A stretch of 64,000 nt of DNA from Spirodela intermedia (Eukaryota; Streptophyta; Magnoliopsida; Alismatales; Araceae), in the NCBI GenBank assembly GCA_902729315.2, contig LR746272.1, positions 11,960,327 to 12,024,326 of the forward strand. Reading direction: 5' to 3'. The notes under the pieces are model-generated. The model was not told the DNA's origin, made no database searches, and was given only the letters and a program-made list of their open reading frames with translations. The translations under genes were made by a program, and so were the position numbers. Shown here in pieces: positions 27,261-40,438 of the stretch (positions are counted from its first letter, which is position 1; every line of letters starts with the position of its first letter).

Positions 27261-30200
27261 GCTCTCAATTACTCTTTTATGTCAAAAAGGTTAAGGATAT
27301 CGGAAGCTTTACTTTATCAAGTTGAATAAATTGTGGCAACATAACTCACTGAATCTATTAGCTTGAAGATTTTAAGAATGAACTCTTTCAATATGGTACA
27401 TTAGGGCAATGTAATTTATGAAGTGTATGAGGGGTAGCCCCATGACTTCCTCTCCTTTGAAATTTATGAAGTACCATAATATCATTAAATAAATATTACA
27501 TTTACAATGACCTGGGTTAGATTAAAGCCTTTGAAAACTGAATTTTAAAATTGAGCAATGCCTTGATTGTAAGCTCCACATCTAAACACCTATCTCACGA
27601 TCTCCTCTTCCTTTTAAATGACTTAGAGTATAATTAAGATTATAACAACTAAATGTACCTTTTTTTTTATGAACATAGAGGTAATTGGTTGTATACTATT
27701 CTTTATTTTGTCCATCATTAGATGTTATTTCAATCATACAAGACTATTATTGTGAACAATCTCTAGTAGTTCACATCTTTGTTAAATTTGAGCAAAACTA
27801 GATATTACAATATATTATGAAATATTGTTATTATTTATGACTTCATGAGAGATTCTTAGGTTTTAGATCAATAAGATCAACATAAATTTAAAATGTGAAT
27901 GTAATTAGTACCCAAATTTGGTATCAAGGTACAACCTAGGCTTTTCAAATTTATGTTAGAGAAGGAAATTTTATTTCCAAAATTAAATATCAAAAGATAA
28001 TAATTTATGTGATGACATATTGAGATTTGCTACTAACAATATAATCATAATGGCAAACAATATATACAATCAAGGATAATAAATGATTGTCTACAAGTTA
28101 TGTCACACATAAAAATAATTAAATATAATAAAATAAGAAAAACTCTTTAAATTAAATTTATTTCACAAATACTAATATACAAAACATCTCAAAGGTTATC
28201 ATAAAATAGGAAATATAGCTTGACAAAATGTGTAGTTATTGATCACCAAGATGAAGGAAATGAGGTAGTTTGTCCTTAGAACAAAGCATTAATTCTTCAT
28301 CTTAATGTTCAATACACATGATAAATAACTATTCATGTGATATCATAATATAATTACAAAATATTCCTTGACAAAGATCAACATGTTACAATACAACATG
28401 TGATATTATCAAGTTGAGTACATTACATTAGATCTTATGAAGTATCATTAAGATTTTTCTCAAAGTTTAATATTAGAGTTCTACTTTTGGTTTTCATTAA
28501 ATATTAATTAGGCTATTACTTAAACCTCACATTTCACCTTCTGGGCCTTTGGATGATTACGCTTTATGCTTCTTTGAGTCTTGATGTTATCCTTATAAGC
28601 TATTTCTGATATATATGATATATTTTTTTAATCTTACACTCCCTTTAGAAATATGTTTATTCATTATCATGATACTTTTTTGTACTTGAATAATGTCTTT
28701 GACTGCAACATTAAATAGTGTCCTCATCATTTATAGACTCAAATAATGAAATAATTTCATTTCAATCAATAAATTAGTAAGACTATTGCTTGCATATCTA
28801 GTTTCTCAAAACTAACCTTCAAATGATTTCTTCTTAGTACCCTTAAATCTTGGACACATTCTCAATAGAACTTCACCTTCGCTATTTTTCTCAACTATAT
28901 CATTATCTATGATGTGATCCATAAATTTTCAAATTCACTAACATATTAAGGATATTATAACTAACATATACACAAAAATAATATTGTGAATGGGAGATGA
29001 TTACCTAAGTAAACAACCTACATGAAATGTTTATGTTACCCACTAAATCAACTTAAAAGTGATTCATCAAGTATCATAGACCATTCTCTTCCATTAATGA
29101 AATATTACATACTTGGTAACTTAATAATGATATAAATAATTTGTTAGTTTTCTTCTTTGAAGGTTCACCCATTAGACCTATATGATATTGGGAAATAATA
29201 GACACTATTACTACTTACTCCAAAGTTAGGAAGTCAAGTAATTTAATTGTGTTGTCTGATTTTGATTTGAGCTTTGCTTGTTAGGCAATCTAAGGATCTA
29301 ATCTATAGGGCCATATCCTAGTTTGGAATTGAACTATAAGTCAATATTCATGAACTATGGTGTGATATTTTAGGCTCTAACTCACATGATTACATGTGAA
29401 CAAAGTTGTTATATCCACTTAGGGTCCAACAACTATTGTGACACTTGCCTCATAGACGAACAAGGTTTTCATGAGTTGAAGGACACTATTGGCTAAGGAC
29501 AATGATTTGAGTGGGCATGCATATGATATATCATTCAGCATGACCTGGTACATAGAGGCATGTCAAAGACACACAAGTATACAACAACATGACATGACAA
29601 ACACAAGTGATAGAGGCTCACACATAGGTACACATGACTCAAGTGAACTGCTCCATTGGGTAGTAGCAAAGGTTCTTAAAAATCATTCATAAACCTCATA
29701 GGTGAAGTGCACACATGCAATGTACATTAAAACACAATATAACATAACAAGTGTGGAGCACAAGAGGCTTGTGCTTATACATGACTTAAAAGAATGACTC
29801 TATTAGGCCACTTGGCCTAACTTACTCTCATAAAAGAAAACATGCCTACTCTAAGGAGGGGTCCAGCCCACTAGTGAAACCACAAGTTAGGGCATCGAAT
29901 ACCCTCAAACTTTTCAAGCTTTCTATGCCCTAACTCCAATTGCCTTCTCTTTTTTCACTCTCCCTTTGATTTTCCTTCCATTATGCTCAAGGTCATCACA
30001 AACTCTACCGTCACAAAATGAGGTTCTAAGGAGCATTTGCATGAACCTTAGACACTATTGGCATGAAGCGACTTGAAGATATAGCACAATCTAGCAAGAT
30101 GACAAGATGACAATGACATGATTTGACACAATGCAACATGGATATAGTGCATGAGGATCGCATACATGGGCAACTAGATGAGTACACTAATTGAACAACA

Positions 30201-31680
30201 CAACCTCATTATCACTCAAGATCATTGTAAGGATAGTCAATGGCTATCTGATTGGTTGGTTGGTTAGGGCTGCTATAATAATCAACCAGCTCTGCTTGAT
30301 GCCCACCATGGTTTTTATGATAATAGTTAGGTTGCTCAATGATATAAACTCATTCTTCTATAAAGGAGACTAAGAAGGGACACTATGAGGAGTGAACTCA
30401 TAATTGAGAAGCCAATATATTTAACAAGTTCTTCTCATAGTGTATCATCCTTATGGAGTGAGGGGTACAACCTACCTTGAGTCTTATCATTTCTCCATAG
30501 TAGTTGAGGTTGACATTAGGAAGCAAAAGGATAGTAGGCTTAGTTGGATCCCTATGACAGCTACAAATAGAATAGGGGCATTACTACCCCAGCCACTTGA
30601 GTGAGCTGGCTACCTATCTAGGCTTAGTGGGCTACCTATTCATACAAGATCTTCCCTACAAAAATTTCACAAAGCCCACATGAGTCAACCATGTGCCTTG
30701 GATAACTCAAGAACTAATGTAAATAGAGTTTTCAGAGCCATATATGCTGATGTCTAAGAGAATGTGCTGCTTGGTAGGTCAATTGATGGCTCCCCTTTGC
30801 TGTAGGAACCTAAATATATAATGGGAGACAAAGGGGAGAGGATTGCTAGGGCCTATTACCCTTTGCTGTTATTCATGTTCCCCTCATTGCTCAGCCGAAA
30901 GGAGAAGACTGAGATAAAAAATAGAGATGCAACAAAGGAGTAATGAGTGATAAGAGAAACATGGATTGGGGAGAAAGTGGAAAAGAAAATGAATATCTCT
31001 CTCTCTCTCTCCCTCAAAAGTATCCACAAGAATATTTATCTTCATAATCCCAAGAGAGGGGAGCCTTGGGCACATTGATATGTGTACAATACAGTCCCTA
31101 TGACAAAAGGATATTCACTCATAAGCATGTATGTGCAAAAATACCAATACTAAGAGGGTATTGTTATTTATTGAAGCAAAATCTCATTCAATTCTTGATC
31201 GAAATGGGGTTTCACAAATTCACATAATTAGAAGATCATTTCACAATCTTCAAGCATATTCTTGGGTTCAACTTGATTGGTTAAATAATAAATACAAATG
31301 ACTACTCAGCATAAAAATTTAAAATGCTAGCAAAAAAATCAATTTTAAACGATTGAGTGAAAATTGATGTACGACAATTCCAATATGATTGATCACATAT
31401 GAGACAGTAAAATTCCTCTTATTTGATATTTAAGAAAAAGTAGTACTACATTACTAATAATCAATATGCATATTTGCTAATGAAATTCGCACACCACATT
31501 AAACTAGAAGTAGAAAAATGGCAGCCAGTTTAGTTGTTGATAAGCACACAACTACAATGAAGTGCTCAGGTTGCAATATCATCACCTAGATAGGCATTTA
31601 GCTGTCACCCTTGGTGACTCTCAACTAATTAGTTATCAAAGACACCTAAGAAAAACATCCTACCTAACAGGAGAGCACAC
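27261..31680. other. AT-rich noncoding 3' flank of the pseudogene (block A)
   Basis: No gene seen. It aligns by eye, with many differences, with 35741-40281 downstream of the intact gene. Shared landmarks are a TGGTGTGATATTTTAGG-type stretch near 29360, the GGTTGGTTGGTTAGGGC segment near 30255, and a CT tract near 30998-31014. Small open frames near 29489, 30191 and 30884 are short, not preserved between the two copies and resemble nothing I know. Confidence 0.6.
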
Positions 31681-31912
31681 GTGAAGGAGAGGCGGTCTCC
31701 TGTGCTTTTGGCAGCAGACACGATGTCGAGCTGCAGCTGTTCCTTTCTCATAGACCCCTGGCTGACGATTCAGATCCCAACGGTCATCGTCACCGCCACC
31801 CTGTACTACATCCTGTCGCTGGATTACCCAATTGTTGGGCCGTCTTCTCTTCCAAACCAAAGATGGGCCCACCGATCGCACGTTATGGGATTAATGGGCC
31901 TATATTTCCCCG

Positions 31913-32286
31913 GCCCATATATGAAATGGGCCTCAAATGCCAGACTACAGAGTTAGGCCTACAAGATATAGTTAAATGGGCCGTGGAATTAGCGTTCCAG
32001 TAGGAGTCCCTTCTTCAAGGTCCATAATGAAGTGGGCCGAGAATAGCAGACTACAGAGTCGGGAAAGGAGTTAGGTCCGCAATATATGATCCAATAGGCT
32101 GTAAAATTAGTGGGCTGAGACTTTTCCACAGCCCATACATGAAGTGGGCCTCGAATGGTAAATAGCGCTGTGCGTTTAGTATGGCTTCCTGGGTCGACCC
32201 TTCGCCTATATGAGAAGTGGACCTCGAATGGCAGAGAACTGGGATAATGAGTAGGTCCCAGAGAAATCGTCAAATGGGCCATACCT
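31913..32286 (+). promoter_or_regulatory. Degenerate promoter tandem repeat with recurring TGGGCC (site II) boxes
   Basis: Four diverged units start near 31913, 32020, 32131 and 32203, 70-110 bp apart. Each opens with CCATA(N)ATGAAGTGGGCC or a close variant, usually followed by TCGAATGGCAGA-like and AGTTAGGTCC-like text. TGGGCC or GGCCCA boxes occur near 31833, 31863, 31895, 31912, 31927, 31977, 32033, 32145 and 32275. In plants TGGGCY is the site II element bound by TCP factors, typical of genes active in dividing cells. The array ends about 120 bp before the ATG at 32407. The matching area of block A (about 16740-16820) does not show it. Confidence 0.65.
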
Positions 32287-32406
32287 TGTCGCGAGTGGGG
32301 CCCAGAGTTCTGAAAACGCTCAATCGTTGGGGGGATAACCCCAACCGTCCCTCTTTCTCGCTCTCTGTTGTACTTTCTTTCTCACACAGACAAACAGCGG
32401 CCATCC

Positions 32407-34434
32407 ATGGAAGCACTGATTCGGACCCCCTACGAGGCCACTGTGAAGGCAATGCTGGCCTCCTTGGAGAGGAACCTCCTGCCGGATATGGTGGTGAGGC
32501 AGCTGACGAGGCTCCTCCTGGCGAGCCGGCTGCGCTCGGGGTACCAGCCGTCTGCGGAGCTCCAGCTCTCCCACCTCCTCGACTTTGCTCGCTGTAAGCA
32601 CTAGAACTTGCCGGGGGGAGTTGCTTGGTGAACCGCCGTCGGTAGAGTTTCTGAGGTTTCGTTTCGCGTGATTTCGCAGCGTTGGATCAGATGCCCATAG
32701 CTGTGGAGACCGAGAAGCCCAAGGCCCAGCACTACGAGCTGCCTACCTCTTTCTTCAAGCTGGTGCTCGGGAAGAACCTCAAGTATAGGTACGTGGAGGG
32801 TTAATGTGACGTAAGATTGGTCCTTGCTGGTGCCTCTTCTCTGCTTTCACAATCCTTTTCTTATCGTGTTCTTGCGAAACGGAAAATTTTCGTGCGGAGG
32901 TTTTTGTTAGCTCTTCGGCTAGCTAACTACTTCGTCGACGTAGGGTCGCCGGGCGTTGGGGATATCCCTTTTCTCAGGTCCTAATGCTGGAATCTTTTCA
33001 TCACGGTGGTCTATGGTTTTTTATTTTGTCTTCCCGTTGCGGCTCTTAAGCTGGATACTTGAAGTCAGTTGGATTGCCACTTTTGTGATCTACGAGAACA
33101 TACGTTTAAGATTTTGAAGAACTGGTTTGGCAAGTGTGTGCTTATTTTACCATTTTTAACATGTTGATGGATTTATCTATATCTTAATGGGATAATAAAT
33201 TGTATCGTGTGATGGAATGATGAATATCAGTCCTTTATATAGGGAAGGTAATTACTGTAAACTTCAAAATCTTCGTTTGAACTAATGGTTTCTTCAGAAA
33301 CTTAACAAATTCTAGTAAATCTCGTTTTTACTTTTTAATTGGAATTATTCTACCTCTTTCAAATAAAAAAATTAGTATTACAAAGTGCAAACCTGCTTGT
33401 TTATGAATCCTGTCTGCTGGCTGGGTGAAGCAGAATGCCACAATGCACCAGTGGAAGACATGATTTCACAAATTCTTAGCGAAAATCATTATTTTTCTGT
33501 AATTTCATTCGTAGTTGAAAGGAATATTGAGCGCTGGATATTACATAATAATTCAATTTATTATTTAAAAAAATCTTGAACGCCAACTAGCATGCATGTT
33601 ATTCGAGGAACACTAATGCTGACTACACTGTTTTTGCACAGTTCTTGCTACTTCCTTGACAAGTCAAACACCCTGGACGATGCTGAGGATCAAATGTTGG
33701 AAATGTACTGCACGAGAGCTCAAATAAAAGATGGGCAGAGTATTCTTGATGTTGGATGCGGCTGGGGTTCATTTTCACTTTATATAGCAAAGAAACACAA
33801 GAACTGCAATATTACCGGAATCTGCAATTCTTTAACACAGAAGGCTCACATAGAGGAGCGGTGTAGGTGAGCTTAGATCAAATTACGTCCTTCTGTGTGC
33901 CTTCGTATCGTATCTTTGTATCTGGTGTTTAATCTCTTGCGTCCCATCCATTTTATGATTCTACATGGCCATTTGGAGACGCTGTTCAAAGAGACTTTTA
34001 GGCACCTTACCAAGATAACCCAAGAAAATGAAATATCCTTATTATTAGTATTGTTTCTGTTTTCTGCCATTCCAGAAAAAAATTCTGAAATGGTTTTCAT
34101 ATAATTGTTCTCGAATCAATTATGAAATATAGTTCTCAAGTTGCTTGTTTTGTCAATGTTCCTCTTTTGTGAAAGATGATTGTTTTCATGAGCTTTGGGA
34201 AAGCGTAAACCTATCCTGCCTTGTATGTGCTGCTGAAATTAGGAAACAGAGTTGTTTGCTGCATATTTGAAACCGTGATGGTTCGGTAGGTTTCAAGCTT
34301 AAAGATCTCGGTGATGTATACATTACAGATTGCAAGAGCACCGAGATCAGAAAGTGTCATGTTTTCCCACAGAGAAGGAAAAAATCTCCTTTATTTCGTT
34401 CCGATTCCTCGGAAGAAAAGCTTCTAATGGCCTT

Positions 34435-34477
<43 letters not shown>

Positions 34478-35037
34478 TTCTACTTTTCTACCTACTGTTG
34501 GTCTACTCTCCTTTTTCGCCGCTTCACATTTTTGTTTTGTGCTACTAAAGTGTCCCATTAGAAAGCCCTGGTTCTAAATATCATCTTCGTGATTTCACAA
34601 TTTCTTGTTGGAACCAGAGGGCATCTAGGTCTGCGAGTTCATTTCATCACTTTTTGTCATATCTGGAAACTTTCTGAGTCAAGGAAATTATTTAAATTTC
34701 TTTTATGCAGGGAGCTTCAGCTCTCAAATGTCAGCATCATCGTTGCAGACATTAGTAAGTTCGAAATGGAGGCATCATTTGACCGTGTCGTATCAATAGA
34801 AATGTTTGAGGTATGCAACAGTTGCAAGCTTACGTTTTTTACACAGTTGGCTGATGCTAATGCTGAACCCCATCTCTATTTATAGCACATGAAGAACTAC
34901 AAAGTGCTGTTGAAGAAGATATCTGGGTGGATGAAAGAGGATAGTCTTCTTTTTGTACATCATTTCTGCCACAAAGCATTTGCTTATAACTTTGAGGTAC
35001 ATTTGATTTTCCATTGAAGTCATCACATTCCCCCCCC

Positions 35038-35071
<34 letters not shown>

Positions 35072-35740
35072 TGTGCACGCACTTTTCATGTGGACTCTTA
35101 TTTAGAGTTTTGACGATGCAATTGATGAACATTGCGCCCAGGACATAAATGAAGATGACTGGATTACGAGATATTTCTTCACGGGGGGAACAATGCCTTC
35201 TGCGAATCTACTTCTATATTTCCAAGTAAGCTATGGATTTTTATAGGCCTGTCTCCCAAGCATGTTATTGTGTACTTTCCAAGTTTTGAGTGTGTAATTT
35301 CCATATCTCGTGCTTAAATTCTAATTGTTCTACATCAGTCCTCCGCTCTGTGGATCCATAAACCTTTTTGAGTATTTTGTATGTTTTTGTTTTGTAGGAT
35401 GATGTCACCGTTGTCGACCATTGGCTTGTGAATGGAAAACATTATGCACAGACAAGGTATGCCATCTTGGGGGCATATTCAGACTGCATCTGAGATGAGA
35501 AATGCATCTAATCTATCATATTCTGTGACAAAACTTGAACCATGCAGTGAAGAGTGGCTCAACAGAATGGATGAGAATTCACTTGTCATTAGGCCAATTA
35601 TGGAATCTACCTACGGAAAGGCAGAAGCCACAAAGTGGACTGTTTATTGGCGGACATTCTTCATTGCTGTTGCAGAGCTCTTTGGATACAACAATGGGGA
35701 AGAGTGGATGGTGGCCCATTTTCTCTTCAAAAAGAAGTAA
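32407..35740 (+). CDS. Coclaurine N-methyltransferase-like SAM-dependent methyltransferase (CFA-synthase fold), intact
   Basis: Eight exons join in frame: 32407-32593, 32680-32788, 33642-33866, 34711-34810, 34886-34996, 35142-35225, 35398-35456 and 35548-35740, giving 355 residues, typical for the family. Exons 1-2 encode the helical N-terminal part ([20 protein letters not shown]). Exon 3 carries SAM-binding motif [10 protein letters not shown], at residues 133-141. SIEMFE (202-207) joins HMKNY in exon 5, keeping the Glu and His residues placed in the active site of structurally studied CNMTs. Exons 6-8 keep [27 protein letters not shown] and the ending FLFKKK. True CNMT methylates coclaurine in benzylisoquinoline alkaloid synthesis, but close homologues occur in many plants without these alkaloids, so the substrate is unknown. 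The cytosolic location is inferred from the absence of a targeting signal. Introns carry CT/CA microsatellites. A decayed tandem copy lies directly upstream. Confidence 0.93.
34440..34475. repeat. (CT)n microsatellite in methyltransferase intron 3
   Basis: A pure CT run of about 17 units in the intron between exons 3 and 4 of the intact gene. The corresponding position in block A (near 24205) has only a TATCTCCCATTCTCTATT-like remnant, so the tract expanded in B or eroded in A. Confidence 0.9.
35030..35073. repeat. C9-(CT)n-(CA)n compound microsatellite in methyltransferase intron 5
   Basis: A C run (35030-35038), then about ten CT units, then about eight CA units, between exons 5 and 6. Block A has no comparable tract at the matching place. 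Confidence 0.9.
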
Positions 35741-38700
35741 GCTCTGAATGACTTCTATGTCAAAAAGTGCAAGGATATTGGAAGCTTCCCTTTGTCAAGC
35801 TGAATAAATTGTGACAAACTGGCTCACTAGCTCATTGACTCTACTAGTTTGAAGATTTCTACAATAAACACTTTCTGTATGGTGCATTATGCCAATGTAA
35901 TCTATGGAATGTGTGGGAAGGGGGGTTAGCCCAATGACTTCCTCTGCACATAAAGTACTATACTATCATTGAATAAATATTACACTTAAAATGACCCACT
36001 CTAGATTAAAGCCTTTAAAAGAATTAGAGTATAACTAAGGTTGTAATATTTAAATGTACCTATCTATTTTTTATGAACATAAAAGTAATTGGTTGTATAC
36101 CATTATTTCTTTTGGCCGTCATTGGATGTTATCGTGGTGATACAAGACTATTGTTGTGGACTATGAAATGAAGGGCTTTGCAAGTTCACCTCTTTGGCAA
36201 ATCTGAGTGAAACTAGATGTTACAACATATCATGAAATATATTTCATTATTTTATAACTTTATGAGAGATTCCTAGGTTTTAGAAATGTGCATGCAATTA
36301 GTGCTGATATTTGGTATCAAAGTATAAACTTGGCTTTTCAAATTTATGTTAGAGAAGGAAATTCCATTTCCAAAATTACATATTGGAAGGTAGCAGTTTA
36401 TGTGATGTCATATTAATATTATATAATGGTCAAAGATAAGACATGATTGTATACAAATCATGTTAAACATAAAAATAATAAAATAAGCACAGCTCCTGAA
36501 ATCAACTTTATTTCGCAAACTCTAACATATGAAACATCTCAAAGGTTACTATCATGTCAAAAATAAGATTACTCTCATAAATTGGGCAAGATAGCATAGT
36601 AATGTGCACAAAAACTTATTCATCACCTAGATGAAAGAAGTGGGGTAGTTAGTCATTAAAACTAAGTACTAACCCTTCATCTTGTCATTCAATACACACA
36701 TGATAAAATGACTAATCATGTGATACCCTAATATGACTACAAAATATTCATTGACAAAGAAAGATGTTATAATAAAACATGTGAAATCATCATCTCAAGG
36801 AGTACATTACATTCATTGGATCTTAAGAACCATCATCAAGATTTTTCTCAGTATTTAACATTCAATTTTTTTTTTCATTTAAACATTAGTTAGACTATTA
36901 CTCAAACCTCACATTTCACCCTATGGGCTTTTGAATGATTACACCTCATGCTTCTTGAGTCTTGATGTTAGCCTTATAAGGTACTTTTGACATATCTATT
37001 CTTTATATGATTTTTTTTTTAAGTCTTCCATTCCTTTTAGAAATATGTTTATTCACTATTGTGATACTTTTTTGTACTTGAATTATATGCCTTTGACTAC
37101 AACTTAAGTAGCATCTTCATTATTCATGGACTTGAATCAATTCAATAATTACATTGCAATAAATAACTTAAAAAGACTATTTGTTGCACATCTAATTTCT
37201 CAAAACTCATCTTCAAATGACTTTTTCTTATTATGCTCAAATCTTGGGCACATTCTCATCAAAACTTCACACTAGTTATTCCTCTCAACTATATCTTTTT
37301 CTACTTTGATTCCCATGTGATTCATAAACTATCAAACTCATGAGCATATTAAGGATATTGTCATTAGCACATACACAAAAATAACATTGTGAGTGGGAGA
37401 TGATTACCTAAGTGAACAACCTACATTAAATGTTTGAGTTAATCACTAAGCCAAGTTATAAGTGATTCATCTGGTATCATGGATCATCATCTTCCACTAA
37501 TGAAACATAACATACTTAAAAACTTAATAATGATAATAATAATCTACTAATTTTCTTCTTTGAAGATTCACCCATTAGGCCTATATGACATTGGGAAATA
37601 ATAACCACTACTCCGATGACTCTAAATCTAGGAAGTCAAGTAGTTTAATCATGTTGTCTGATTTTGATTTGAGCTTTGCTTGTTAGGTAACCCAAGGACC
37701 CAATCCATGAGGCAATATTCTACTTTGGGTCTGAACTTCAAGTCCTTATTCATGAACTATGGTGTGGTCTATTAGGGCCCAACTAACATGATTAGGCATG
37801 AACTAAGTTATATCCACTACATGCCCAAAAACTATTGTAACATTGCTCTCATATAAGAACATAATGGTTTCGTGAGTTGAACCAGACTACAAACTAAGAA
37901 CATAATGGTTTTGTGTGGGTATATAGATGGCACATCATTCGACTTAGTACACAGAGGCATGTCAAGGACACACAAGCATGCAACGATATGACATGACAAT
38001 ACAAGTGATAGAGGCTCACACATAGGTGTACATGACTCAAGCGAATGGTTCCATTGGATAGTAGCAAAAGTTCATCAAAGCCATTCATTGTGTACATGCA
38101 GTGTGCATTAAAACAAAACTCAACATAACATTTGTGGAACACAAGAGGCTTGTGCTTATATATGACTTAGATGAATGACTCTATTAGGCCAGTTGGCCTA
38201 ACTTACTCTCATAAAAGAAAACAGGCTGAGTCCAAGGAGGGGGTCCAGCCCACTAGTGAAGCCACCAATCAAGGCATCGAGGATGCTTAATGTAAAAGGG
38301 GGGAAAGGAGGAGAAGGGAGGATATCTAGAGATTTGGACTTTGAGAGCAATGGGTCTATTGAATACCCTCATACTTCTCCTTTCCCACTCTCCCTTCGAT
38401 TTTCCTTCCACTATGTTCAGGTTCATTACAATGGATTTATTGGTGCTGCCCTATTTTTCTTGGGGGGAACTAGTTGTGATAGAATAAGGCCCCTTGGGGT
38501 TATACTGCACTTGGAAAAAGAAGTAGGAAAAAGAAAAAATATATAGTGACAGTTTTTTATTCTCTGTCGCCATAAATAGGCATATTGAAAATAACATTTT
38601 TGAAATTTTGGAATAAAAATAAAAGTAGTAATCTGCTACGATTACACTAATTGAACAGCACAACCCCATTATTACTCTAGATTGTTGTAAGGGTAGTTGG

Positions 38701-40438
38701 TGGTTATCTGATTGGTTGGTTAAGGATGCGATAATTATCAACCAACACTACCCCATGGCCACCCTAGTTTTTTATGAGAATGGTTAAGGTTGTTCAATGA
38801 TACAAACTTGTTCTATTAAAGGAGACCACCCTGGTGGAAAGGGACAACTAAGAAGGGTGAACTCATAAAAGTTATCTTTAAGAGGTTCTTCTCACAATGT
38901 ATTATTCTTGTGGAGCGAGGGGTACAACCTACCTTGAGTCCTATCGTTTTTCCGTAGTAGTTGAAGTTGACATGAGGGAGCAAAAAAACCATGTGCCCTT
39001 GGCTAACTCAAGAACTATTGGCAGTAGAGTTTTCAGAGCAATCTATGCTGATGCCTAAGGGTCATCTGCCATCTAGAATGTGATGCTTGGCTGGTCCATT
39101 GATGGCTCCCACTTACTGTAGGAACCTAAATATATAATGGAAGATAAAGGGGAGGGACTGCTAGGGCCCCTAAGCCTCTGCCATTGTTCATGCTGCCCCC
39201 ATTGCTCAGCCCAAAGGAGAAGACTGAGAGAAAAAACAGAGATGCAACAAAGGAAAATGAAACTGTGTTGGGGAGAGAGTGGAAAAGAAAATGAATCTCT
39301 CTCTCTCTCTCTCTCTCCCCCCCCCCCCCCCCCCCCTTCCACCTAATTTATAAGAACATAAGTTAGAACCACTATCGGGTATAATTATCTGATTTCATGT
39401 TTACAATAGTTCTGGCCAATCTATTACCTTGTGATATCTTCTATGATGGCATAATTTTCTTCTCACAAAGCAGCATAATCCCTTAGCACCTATGCACTTC
39501 GCAGTACCCTCAATTCTATGGGTTAGATGCAGTGCATTCTCAGAGGTGCAAAGGAGAGGACGAGCTTAGATGCTAGGGTAGTATGACACCATGCACCTAG
39601 AACAGTAAAAAAATAAGAAGTTCGCACAACTATCCATAGGAATACCTGTTTTCGTCAGCCCAAGGGAGGGGACCCTCGAGCACTTATGTGTATAAATACA
39701 CTATATCATGCGTGAATGTGCAGAAGTACCAATACTCTTCGGAGGGTATTGGTATTTATTCCAGTGAAACCCCACTCAATTCTTGACGGAAATGGAATTC
39801 TGCAAACTGTTACCATAACTAGATGATCATTTCAAGATCTTCTTCGCACATATTCGAGGGTTCAACATGATTGGTTAAATAACAAACGCAAGTGCCTCCT
39901 AAGAATTTAAAAAAAAAACGCTTGAAAAAGAACTAATTCCAAAAGGTTAAGAGAAATTCCATGTAGGGAAATCCCAATCGGATCGAACACATACGCGTCA
40001 GTAAAATTCTTCGTATTTGGCATTTAAGAAAAAGTGGTAGCAGTTTTACTGACAGTTAACACGTAGATTAGCAAAAGAAATCTACACAATTAGAAAAATA
40101 CTAAAAAAATAGAAAAATGAAAACCCACCTAGTTATTGATAAGCACACAACTTCAATGAAGGACACTAAGATTGCAATATTGGTACAAAGATAGGCGTTT
40201 AACTATCACTTTTGGTAAGTCACAGACAATGAGTTAACAAAGAGGACTAAGAAAGATATGCTACATGACAGGAGAGTACACTACCTTAAGATCTTGCTCA
40301 GAAGTAAGAAAGGATATATATTTACCTTCCTGCGACAACTAGACAAGTTCTCATCGTGATACAGCATTCCATGGCACAGAAATGTGGTAGAATGAACTTC
40401 ACGTCTCATTCAAATTTGACACAAAATGGATTGCTATC
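35741..40438. other. Noncoding flank between the methyltransferase and SUVH genes
   Basis: No gene seen in 4.7 kb. Up to about 40281 it is the B copy of the flank also found at 27261-31680. The last 160 bp before the SUVH stop codon are unique and should hold its 3' UTR. Short open frames (near 37832, 38256, 38451 and 39073) are not preserved between copies A and B or are low-complexity. A polyadenylation region for the methyltransferase probably lies around 35790-35990, where AATAAA occurs near 35802 and 35971. Confidence 0.6.
39296..39336. repeat. (CT)11 followed by a C20 homopolymer
   Basis: A CT run passes straight into about 20 uninterrupted C residues. Such a long C run is error-prone in sequencing, so its length should be treated with care. 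Block A has a shorter CT tract (30998-31014) and no C run. Confidence 0.9.

Larger units (their letters stand above)
31681..40281. repeat. Right copy (B) of the tandem segmental duplication, holding the intact CNMT-like gene
   Basis: This 8.6-kb unit begins at GTGAAGGAGAGGCGGTCTCC and ends near ACAGGAGAGTACAC (40281). It contains the promoter repeat, the intact gene and about 4.5 kb of 3' flank, and is collinear with block A apart from the insertions there. It is less AT-rich than block A, and CG pairs in B often correspond to TG or CA in A. Confidence 0.85.

Noticed and set aside
31681-31956. 91-codon plus-strand frame with a hydrophobic stretch (IPTVIVTATLYYIL)
   Set aside because: The matching sequence in block A (about 16607-16740) does not keep the frame or the hydrophobic peptide, and it lies in promoter sequence full of TGGGCC boxes.
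33873-34104. Frames on both strands in methyltransferase intron 3
   Set aside because: Intronic, not preserved in block A, no family resemblance.
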